Shown here in pieces: positions 29,449 to 35,646 of a stretch of 64,000 nt of DNA. The stretch is from Bradyrhizobium sp. CB1015 (GTDB lineage: Bacteria; Pseudomonadota; Alphaproteobacteria; Rhizobiales; Xanthobacteraceae), in NCBI RefSeq assembly GCF_025200925.1, contig NZ_CP104174.1, positions 248,001 through 312,000 on the forward strand. The letters are read 5' to 3'. The position numbers and the translations under genes are program-made. Each line of letters opens with the position of its first letter. Position 1 is the stretch's first letter. The notes under the pieces are model-generated. The model searched no databases, was not told the origin of the DNA, and was given only the letters and a program-made list of their open reading frames with translations.

Positions 29449-30330
29449 ATGCAAAAGCAAGCCATTTTCCAGTCGAAGCTGTTGCCCTACGCGCTGGTTG
29501 CGCCGCAGCTCGCGATCGTCCTGATTTTCTTCTACTGGCCGGCCCTGCAGGCGGTGATCCAGTCCTTCCTGCTCCAGGACGCCTTCGGCCTGTCGACCAG
29601 CTTCGTCTGGTTCGACAATTATCTCGAGCTGTTCAGGGAGCGCGCCTATTTCGAGGCGATCCTGCGCACCTTCTTCTTCTCGTTCGCGATCGCGGTGTCG
29701 TCGCTGTCGTTCGCGCTGCTGCTCGCCGTGATGGCGGACAAGCCGCTGCGCGGCTCGATGCTCTACCGCACGCTGCTGATCTGGCCCTATGCGGTGGCGC
29801 CGCCGGTCGTCGGCGTGCTCTGGATCTTCATGCTGCATCCCTCGCTCGGCGTGCTCTCGCGCTACCTGCGGGCGCTGGGCATCGACTGGAATCCGCTGCT
29901 CGACGGCGACCAGGCCGCATCGCTGATCATCCTTGCCGCCGCCTGGAAGCAGATCTCCTACAACTTCCTGTTCTTCCTCGCCGGCCTGCAGAGCATCCCC
30001 AGGAGCGTGCTCGAGGCCGCCGCGATCGACGGCGCGCGCCCGATGCGCAGGTTCTGGACCGTGACCTTTCCGCTGCTGTCGCCGACCATCTTCTTCCTCC
30101 TGGTCGTCAACATCGTCTACGCCTTCTTCGACACGTTCGGCATCATCGACACCATGACCCGCGGCGGTCCCGGCAAGTCGACCGAGACGCTGGTCTACAA
30201 GGTCTATTCCGACGGCCTGCTCGGCGGCAATCTCGGCAGCTCGGCGGCGCAGTCGGTGATCCTGATGATCATGGTGATCGTGCTGACGGGCATCCAGTTC
30301 CGCTTCGTCGAACGCAAGGTGACCTACTGA
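29449..30330 (+). CDS. ugpA: sn-glycerol-3-phosphate ABC transporter permease UgpA
   Basis: A 293-residue inner-membrane permease with six predicted membrane segments. The EAA loop that contacts the ATPase reads EAAAIDGARPMRRFWTVTFP. It pairs with UgpE to form the channel. Its TGA overlaps the ugpE ATG (TGATG). Confidence 0.94.
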   Translation: MQKQAIFQSKLLPYALVAPQLAIVLIFFYWPALQAVIQSFLLQDAFGLSTSFVWFDNYLELFRERAYFEAILRTFFFSFAIAVSSLSFALLLAVMADKPLRGSMLYRTLLIWPYAVAPPVVGVLWIFMLHPSLGVLSRYLRALGIDWNPLLDGDQAASLIILAAAWKQISYNFLFFLAGLQSIPRSVLEAAAIDGARPMRRFWTVTFPLLSPTIFFLLVVNIVYAFFDTFGIIDTMTRGGPGKSTETLVYKVYSDGLLGGNLGSSAAQSVILMIMVIVLTGIQFRFVERKVTY

Positions 30331-31178
30331 TGGTCGAGCAAGAGGGCATCAGGCGCTACGTCGCGCATATCATCCTGTGGATCGGAATCGCGATCGTCGC
30401 CTTCCCGGTCTACATCGCGATCGTCGCCTCGACCCAGGACAACGCGGTGATCGCGAACGGGCAGATGTCGCTGCTGCCCGGCGGCCACTTCTTCGAGACC
30501 TACTACCAGACCATCTTCGTCGGCACGAGCGGCTCGACCCGCGAGCCGGTCGGCAACATGATGCTGAACTCGCTGATAACGGCGCTGCTGATCGCGGTCG
30601 GAAAGATCGCGATCTCGATCATCTCGGCCTATGCGATCGTGTATTTCCGCTTTCCGTTCCGGATGCCGATCTTCTGGCTTATCTTCATCACGTTGATGCT
30701 GCCGGTCGAGGTCCGCATCTATCCGACCTACAAGATCGTTGCCGACCTGCACATGCTGGACAGCTATGCCGGCCTGTCGCTGCCGCTGATCGCATCGGCC
30801 ACCGCGACGCTGCTGTTCCGCCAGTTCTTCATGACCGTGCCGGACGAATTGCTGGAGGCCTCGCGCATCGACGGCGCCGGCCCCTTCCGCTTCTTCTGGG
30901 ATACGCTGCTGCCGCTGTCGCGCACCAACATGGCGGCGCTGTTCGTGATCCTGTTCATCCTCGGCTGGAATCAATATCTCTGGCCGCTGTTGATCACGAC
31001 GCGCGACGACATGCAGACCATCCAGATCGGCATCCGCAAGATGATCACCACCAGCGACGCGCTGACCGAATGGCCGCTCGTGATGGCAACCGCCGTGCTG
31101 GCCATGCTGCCGCCTGTGTTCGTCGTCGTCGCCATGCAGAAATTGTTCGTGCGCGGCCTGGTCGAGACGGAAAAGTGA
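30330..31178 (+). CDS. ugpE: sn-glycerol-3-phosphate ABC transporter permease UgpE
   Basis: A 282-residue permease with six membrane segments. The EAA loop is EASRIDGAGPFRFFWDTLLP, and the C-terminus KLFVRGLVETEK is typical of UgpE. It follows ugpA with a TGATG overlap. Confidence 0.94.
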   Translation: MVEQEGIRRYVAHIILWIGIAIVAFPVYIAIVASTQDNAVIANGQMSLLPGGHFFETYYQTIFVGTSGSTREPVGNMMLNSLITALLIAVGKIAISIISAYAIVYFRFPFRMPIFWLIFITLMLPVEVRIYPTYKIVADLHMLDSYAGLSLPLIASATATLLFRQFFMTVPDELLEASRIDGAGPFRFFWDTLLPLSRTNMAALFVILFILGWNQYLWPLLITTRDDMQTIQIGIRKMITTSDALTEWPLVMATAVLAMLPPVFVVVAMQKLFVRGLVETEK

Positions 31179-31183
31179 GAGGG

Positions 31184-31278
31184 GCGAATAGTGAGTAGCG
31201 AATGGCGAGTGGAAAAACCAGTGAGCGGCTTCCTGTGCCGCTGTTCCCCATTCGCTACTCCGTATTCGCCATTCGCCG
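31184..31278. repeat. Inverted repeat between ugpE and ugpC
   Basis: GCGAATAGTGAGTAGCGAATGGCGA in one arm is partly complementary to the second arm, which reads CCATTCGCTACTCCGTATTC then GCCATTCGCC. This is an extragenic palindrome of another family, lying within the ugp operon. Confidence 0.7.
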
Positions 31279-31287
31279 GTGCAACCC

Positions 31288-32376
31288 ATGGCTAACGTCA
31301 CCCTGCGCAGCGTCCGCAAGACCTATCCCGGCGGCTTCGAGGCCATCAAGGGCGTCGACGTCGATGTTGGCGACGGACAGTTCTGCGTGCTGGTCGGACC
31401 AAGCGGCTGCGGCAAGTCCACGCTGCTGCGCATGGTCGCGGGGCTGGAGACGGTCACCGGCGGCGAGATCGACATCGGCGGCCGAATCGTCAACGGAATC
31501 GAGCCCGCCGATCGCGATATCGCGATGGTGTTCCAGAACTACGCGCTCTATCCGCATATGAGCGTCTACAACAACATGGCCTATGGCCTGCGCAACCGCG
31601 GCATGGCCGAGGCCGAGATCAAGACCCGCGTCGAGGAAGCCGCGCGCGTGCTCGAGCTCTCCGCCATGCTGGAGCGCAAGCCGCGCCAGCTCTCCGGCGG
31701 CCAGCGCCAGCGCGTCGCTATGGGCCGCGCCATCGTGCGCCAGCCGAAGGTGTTCCTGTTCGACGAGCCGCTGTCGAACCTCGACGCCAAGCTGCGCATC
31801 GCGATGCGGGTCGAGATCCGCAAGTTGCAGCGCCGGCTCAACACCACGTCGATCTACGTCACGCATGACCAGCTCGAGGCGATGACGCTCGCCGACATCC
31901 TCGTGGTGATGAACGGCGGCCAGGTCGAGCAGGTCGGCAATCCCCTGGCGATCTACGAAAAGCCGGCCACGACCTTCGTCGCCTCCTTCATCGGCGCGCC
32001 GCCGATGAACCTGATGTCGACGCGGCCCGAGGAGATCCGGTCGCAGCTCGCCGGCAGCACTGCTGCCGATGCCGGCATCCTCGGCATCCGCCCGGAGGAT
32101 TTTGTAATCACTGACGAAGTTCCGGCCGGCGGCGTCGCCTTGCCGCTCACCGTGGAGGCGATCGAGCGGGTCGGCGCCGAAACCTTCGTCTACGGCTCGC
32201 GGGAGCAAGAGGACCAGCGCGTCGCCGCCACACCCGGCGAGCTGCCGCCCGGCGAGGTCATCGTCCGCATTCCTGGAACCCAGGCCCCCGCCATCGGCGC
32301 GAGAATCCGTGTCGCGGCGGTGCGGGCCAAGCTCCATCTGTTCAGCGGCGACGGGCGGAAGCGGATCGAAGCCTGA
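31288..32376 (+). CDS. ugpC: sn-glycerol-3-phosphate ABC transporter ATP-binding protein UgpC
   Basis: A 362-residue ABC ATPase of the MalK/UgpC type. Walker A is [13 protein letters not shown], the ABC signature is [16 protein letters not shown], Walker B is [13 protein letters not shown], and the H-loop is [14 protein letters not shown]-terminal OB-like regulatory domain (GIRPEDF) follows. ATG 31288 is preferred to GTG 31279. Unlike the other ugp genes it is separated from its neighbour by a 110-nt palindromic repeat. Confidence 0.94.
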   Translation: MANVTLRSVRKTYPGGFEAIKGVDVDVGDGQFCVLVGPSGCGKSTLLRMVAGLETVTGGEIDIGGRIVNGIEPADRDIAMVFQNYALYPHMSVYNNMAYGLRNRGMAEAEIKTRVEEAARVLELSAMLERKPRQLSGGQRQRVAMGRAIVRQPKVFLFDEPLSNLDAKLRIAMRVEIRKLQRRLNTTSIYVTHDQLEAMTLADILVVMNGGQVEQVGNPLAIYEKPATTFVASFIGAPPMNLMSTRPEEIRSQLAGSTAADAGILGIRPEDFVITDEVPAGGVALPLTVEAIERVGAETFVYGSREQEDQRVAATPGELPPGEVIVRIPGTQAPAIGARIRVAAVRAKLHLFSGDGRKRIEA

Positions 32377-32467
32377 CGGGTTCCGGGAGGCGCTCGATCA
32401 AGTGCGAAACAACCCCATGCACAGTAGAAGGGGGGTTGTTTTTGTTGGAGAATTTTCTCGCGAATTC

Positions 32468-32596
32468 GTCATGCCCGGGCTTGTCCCGCCTGCGCGGCCG
32501 ACGCCGCCGCTTCGGCGCGGCGAAGGCCCGGGCATCCACGTTCTCAGTGCCGCGAGCAAGGACGTGGATGGCCGGGACGAGCCCGGCCATGACGCA
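32468..32596. repeat. Palindromic repeat, GTCATGCCCGGGCTTGTCCC family
   Basis: The outer arms GTCATGCCCGGGCTTGTCCC and GGGACGAGCCCGGCCATGAC are complementary. Inner GGCCCGGGCATCCACGT and ACGTGGATGGCC also pair. This is a typical Bradyrhizobium intergenic palindrome between ugpC and the hsp20 leader. Confidence 0.8.
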
Positions 32597-32637
32597 GCTG
32601 AGGCTATGTGAGCCTATCGAAGGTGGAATCGGCCCGT

Positions 32638-32756
32638 CCACAGGGCTCCCCGCTACGTCCTTGAACCCACAGGGGAACATGCCCATATTGCTGCTCAAGG
32701 GGTGCCAGTACGGGCCCCGACACACCAAAGTCGCTTCTGCGAGGACTTTGTAAACT
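32638..32756 (+). promoter_or_regulatory. ROSE-type RNA thermometer in the hsp20 leader
   Basis: Just before the hsp20 ATG, AAAGTC (32727-32732) pairs with GACTTT (32744-32749). Between them UCGCU (32731-32735, matching the ROSE UYGCU) lies opposite the Shine-Dalgarno AGGA (32742-32745), with one G left bulged. This is the SD-sequestering hairpin of ROSE elements, which melts on heat shock. Further hairpins upstream (around 32640-32720) fit the multi-stem leader. The 5' limit is approximate. Confidence 0.75.
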
Positions 32757-33182
32757 ATGTCTCGTGTTCCAACGCTCTCCAGTCCCTTCCTGCTGGGCTT
32801 CGACGAGATCGAGCGCGTGCTCGACCGCGTCGTCAAAGGCGCCGACGGTTATCCTCCCTACAATATCGAGAGGTGTGACCGCACGGACGGCCAGCCCGAG
32901 CGTTTGCGCATCACGCTGGCGGTCGCCGGATTTACGCGCGACCAACTCGATGTAACCATTGAGGAAAACCAGCTCGTGATCCGCGGGCGGCAGCAGGACG
33001 ACAAGACCCGGCAATACATCCATCGCGGCATCGCCGCGCGCCACTTCCAGCGCACCTTCGTGCTGGCGGAGGGGATGCTGGTGCTGGGCGCGGATCTGAA
33101 GAACGGGCTGTTGTCGATCGATCTGGCCCGGCCAGAACCGGAGCGGATCGTTAAGACAATCGCTATCAATGAGCACGAATAA
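32757..33182 (+). CDS. Small heat shock protein (Hsp20/IbpA family)
   Basis: A 141-residue alpha-crystallin-domain chaperone. MSRVPTLSSPFLLGFDEIERVLDRV is the typical N-terminus. The crystallin core covers YNIERCDRTDGQPERLRITL to FVLAEGMLVLGADLKNGLLSIDLARPEPE. It holds unfolding proteins in the cytoplasm. Translation is probably controlled by the ROSE element immediately upstream. A DUF1150 gene follows 50 bp downstream, a conserved pairing in Bradyrhizobium. Confidence 0.93.
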   Translation: MSRVPTLSSPFLLGFDEIERVLDRVVKGADGYPPYNIERCDRTDGQPERLRITLAVAGFTRDQLDVTIEENQLVIRGRQQDDKTRQYIHRGIAARHFQRTFVLAEGMLVLGADLKNGLLSIDLARPEPERIVKTIAINEHE

Positions 33183-33232
33183 TGGAACGAGTAGCGGACT
33201 CGACCGCTTAGTGTTCCAGAGGAGTCGAGACC

Positions 33233-33505
33233 ATGAGTGAAGGTCACGTTGCGTTCGAATACGAAGCCAAGAACGTCTCTCCGGAGACGCTGGCAACCCT
33301 GGGCGAAGGCCATATCGCCTATGTGAAGCAGATCCGCTCCGAGGACGTGCCGGACCTGTTCCCCGAGGCGCCCAAGATCGCGCCGGGCCTCAAGCTGTTC
33401 GCGCTCCATGCCGCCGACGGCACACCGATCATGCTGACCGACAGCCGGGAAGCTGCGGTCGCCAACGCCTGGAGCAACGAGCTGCAAGCGGTGAGCGTGC
33501 ACTAA
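33233..33505 (+). CDS. DUF1150 family protein
   Basis: A 90-residue cytoplasmic protein of unknown function, MSEGHVAFEYEAKNVSPETL... ending WSNELQAVSVH. The family usually sits directly after an hsp20 gene in alphaproteobacteria, and this one is 50 bp downstream with its own GAGG site (CCAGAGGAGTCGAGACC). The last third of the gene plus its terminator is duplicated 1053 bp downstream, on the other side of a toxin-antitoxin pair. Confidence 0.85.
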   Translation: MSEGHVAFEYEAKNVSPETLATLGEGHIAYVKQIRSEDVPDLFPEAPKIAPGLKLFALHAADGTPIMLTDSREAAVANAWSNELQAVSVH

Positions 33506-33571
33506 GCGCACGCGCGTCGCACGAATAGGGTTTCAAACGGGCATGCCTTCACGCGAAGGCGTGCCCGTTTT
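33404..33571 (+). repeat. 168-bp direct repeat, copy 1 (3' end of DUF1150 gene plus terminator)
   Basis: The segment from within the DUF1150 gene to the end of its terminator T-tract recurs at 34457-34624 at a constant offset of 1053. I see three single-base differences and no indels. The repeats bracket the Phd/VapC pair. Confidence 0.95.
33535..33571 (+). terminator. Rho-independent terminator after the DUF1150 gene
   Basis: A 16-bp stem (AAACGGGCATGCCTTC / GAAGGCGTGCCCGTTT, one wobble pair) with an ACGC loop, ending in TTTT. Confidence 0.9.
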
Positions 33572-33629
33572 ACTTTGACGTCGAATTCGGATACTCTAAA
33601 TTCTGGTTGATCTGACCAGAAAGAGCAAC

Positions 33630-33923
33630 ATGACGGCAAGACGTCCCTCTTCCAAGAAGGGCTCCCGGTCCGGGCGATGGAGTCTTCAGGATGCGAAGAC
33701 GCATCTGAGCCAGATTGTCAGAGAGGCCCAACGCTCCGGCCCACAGCGCGTGACGCTGCACGGAAAGGACGCCGCGGTTGTCATCGCGGCAGAGGAGTTT
33801 GATCGCCTCCAGCGGCCCGTCAGTGGCCGCGACATCGTTGCCGCCCTTGCCAAGTCTCCGTTGGACGACCTGGAATTCGAGCGCCTGTCGGTCAAGTCCA
33901 AGGTTCGGGATGTCGAGCTTTGA
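33630..33923 (+). CDS. Type II antitoxin, Phd/YefM family
   Basis: A 97-residue protein. The N-terminal DNA-binding region is WSLQDAKTHLSQIVREAQ followed by GPQRVTLHGKDAAVVIAAEEFDRL, the Phd/YefM signature. The C-terminus (DDLEFERLSVKSKVRDVEL) is the likely toxin-wrapping tail. The N-terminal 16 residues are basic. It overlaps the PIN toxin by TTGA and probably autorepresses the pair. Confidence 0.9.
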   Translation: MTARRPSSKKGSRSGRWSLQDAKTHLSQIVREAQRSGPQRVTLHGKDAAVVIAAEEFDRLQRPVSGRDIVAALAKSPLDDLEFERLSVKSKVRDVEL

Positions 33924-34414
33924 GAGGATGGCTGCTCGATACCAACGTGGTTTCAGAGCTACGCAGGCCCAAGCCTAACTCTGACTGCGCGAATTTTGTC
34001 GCCAACCAAGCAGGCGATGATCTCTACATAACGGAGGTCACGTTCGCCGAAATCGTCTATGGCATCGAACAACTCTCCGACCCGGCCAGGCGCGCCGATC
34101 TCCAATCGTGGCTGGGTAACATCCTTCGACCGCTCTTCGCGGGTCGGGTCCTTGCCATCACCGAAGACGTCATCGTGCGATGGAAAACGATGATTGTTGA
34201 AGGCCGCAAGCGCCGCCATACGTTCAGCCAACCAGACCTGTTCATCGCTGCGATCGCCGCCCTTCAGGATCTGGTTGTGGTTACACGCGACGTCGACGAG
34301 TTCGCCGAAGCGCGCGTCCCGGTGTTCGATCCGTGGACGCACAGGTTCTACCGTCACGGCAAGGAGACGCTCGTGCGGCCACCCGTGTGGTTAGATGCGA
34401 TCGCCAAGCTATAG
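33920..34414 (+). CDS. VapC/FitB-like PIN-domain ribonuclease toxin
   Basis: A 164-residue PIN-domain protein. The acidic catalytic residues are all visible: Asp in WLLDTNVVSELRRP, Glu in TFAEIVYGIEQL, Asp in FSQPDLFIAAIAAL and Asp in VVVTRDVDEFAE. The frame must start at TTG 33920 (overlapping the antitoxin stop) because the LLDTN motif is only 5 codons in. The C-terminal 25 residues after VPVFDPW extend beyond the usual PIN end. Its antitoxin partner is the Phd/YefM protein upstream. Confidence 0.9.
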   Translation: MRGWLLDTNVVSELRRPKPNSDCANFVANQAGDDLYITEVTFAEIVYGIEQLSDPARRADLQSWLGNILRPLFAGRVLAITEDVIVRWKTMIVEGRKRRHTFSQPDLFIAAIAALQDLVVVTRDVDEFAEARVPVFDPWTHRFYRHGKETLVRPPVWLDAIAKL

Positions 34415-34456
34415 CGGAAGTGGCGACTTTAGGCCTGGGAGCAGGCGGCAGCGTCA

Positions 34457-34558
34457 CTCCACGCCGCCGACGGCACGCCGATCATGCTGACCGACAGCCG
34501 GGAAGCTGCGGTCGCCAACGCCTGGAGCAACGAGCTGCAAGCGGTGAGCGTGCACTGA
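34457..34558 (+). pseudogene. Truncated C-terminal fragment of the DUF1150 gene
   Basis: Encodes only HAADGTPIMLTDSREAAVAN through to SVH-stop, identical in protein to the end of the intact gene at 33233-33505. It lacks the N-terminal two thirds and a start. Confidence 0.9.
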
Positions 34559-34624
34559 GCGCACGCGCGTCGCACGAATAGGGTTTCAAACGGGCATGCC
34601 TTCACGCGAAGGCGTGCCCGTTTT
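34457..34624 (+). repeat. 168-bp direct repeat, copy 2, with terminator
   Basis: Second copy of 33404-33571. It includes a headless DUF1150 C-terminus (frame ending at TGA 34556-34558, where copy 1 has TAA) and a complete second terminator at 34588-34624. Nothing upstream of it can start translation of the fragment. Confidence 0.95.
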
Positions 34625-34737
34625 CATTTGAGCGGTGATGTTTTCGCGTCGCCATCGCCAGCCAACGGGAATTCGGCGATGTCCCTGCCCGCGTGCGGTC
34701 AGGGCAATCGCATATGGGAGCGATATCGCCTGTGGCC

Positions 34738-34870
34738 ATCCTTCGAGACGCCCGCCGTTGGCGGGCCCTCAGGATGAGGACCGAGTGCGTTGCGCTGGTT
34801 CCAACGAGCACCGATGCCGCTTAGCCTCATCCTGAGGGCCCGCCGGAGGCGGGCGTCTCGAAGGACGAGG
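34738..34870. repeat. Palindromic repeat, CCTTCGAGACGCCCGCC family
   Basis: The arms CCTTCGAGACGCCCGCCGTTGG then GGCCCTCAGGATGAGG, and CCTCATCCTGAGGGCCC then GCGGGCGTCTCGAAGG, form a long inverted repeat. It lies between the toxin-antitoxin region and the TetR gene. Confidence 0.85.
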
Positions 34871-34966
34871 CGCGCGCTCAGCTCGCGCAAAGCACCATAT
34901 GCGATGTCCACGCCCGCGTGCGGGGGCGGCCTTGGCTCTTGCGCGCACGAGACCTCATCAACCCGT

Positions 34967-35004
34967 GATTTGACAGTTCCTGCGTATTTGTCAAATCTGA
35001 CAAA
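34967..35004 (+). promoter_or_regulatory. Candidate TetR operator abutting the start codon
   Basis: GATTTGACA (34967-34975) is the exact complement of TGTCAAATC (34989-34997). TTTGTCA-AATC-TGACAAA (34987-35004) is a perfect 18-bp palindrome that ends at the base before the ATG. This gives three TGACA/TGTCA half-sites in 38 bp. Binding here would block both the promoter and the start of the operon. Confidence 0.65.
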
Positions 35005-35646
35005 ATGCAGGCCAAGGCCCCTCCCCAGGACCGGATCCTCGACGCCGCCTTGCGCGTGTTCCGGCGCCACGGCTTCCGCCGCTCCTCGATCGAGCAGGCG
35101 GCGGAGGAAGCCGGACTGACGCGGCAGGCGCTCTATCATCACTTCGCCTCCAAGGAGGCGCTGTTTCGCGCCGTGCTCGAGCGGATCTACGAGCAGGGGC
35201 TCGCTGCCGAGATCGCGGCAGCGAAGGCGGCGGAAGAAGCGGGCCTCGAGCTTGCCGACATTCTGCTCGCCGAGATCGGCGCGCGGATGCAGTCGCTGCT
35301 CGCCTCGCTCAAGGACTCGCCCCATACCGAGGAGCTGTTTTCCGAGCACCTCGCGCAGGCGCGCGACCTCTACCAGAGCTATTCCAATCGTTTCGCCGAC
35401 GAGATCGCAGCCACGATCGCGCGGGTGTGCCGCAAGCGAAAGCTTAACCTCGAAAGCGGCGTCAGCGTGCGCGAGCTCGCGCGCTGCGTCGAGATGGCGA
35501 TCCACGGCACCAAATCCGCTTTCCCTGCCATGCAGCCGGTCGAGGCGTTCCTGAAACAGCTCGAGACCATGCTGCGCATGCTGATCGCCGGCGCGATGGC
35601 GCCGTCCGCAAAGAAATCCCACCGCAAAACGGGAGTTCGAAAATGA
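35005..35646 (+). CDS. TetR/AcrR family transcriptional regulator
   Basis: A 213-residue regulator. The N-terminal HTH is RILDAALRVFRRHGFRRSSI then EQAAEEAGLTRQALYHHFAS, and the remaining helical domain is the ligand domain. It is the first gene of a coupled set: its TGA overlaps the ATG of the molybdenum hydroxylase (ATGA). It probably autoregulates through the palindromes immediately upstream and controls the hydroxylase genes. The inducer is unknown. Confidence 0.88.
   Translation: MQAKAPPQDRILDAALRVFRRHGFRRSSIEQAAEEAGLTRQALYHHFASKEALFRAVLERIYEQGLAAEIAAAKAAEEAGLELADILLAEIGARMQSLLASLKDSPHTEELFSEHLAQARDLYQSYSNRFADEIAATIARVCRKRKLNLESGVSVRELARCVEMAIHGTKSAFPAMQPVEAFLKQLETMLRMLIAGAMAPSAKKSHRKTGVRK

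Noticed and set aside
33404..34624. Insertion sequence carrying the toxin-antitoxin pair
   Set aside because: No transposase and no terminal inverted repeats. The direct repeats are 168 bp of host gene, far longer than an IS target duplication.
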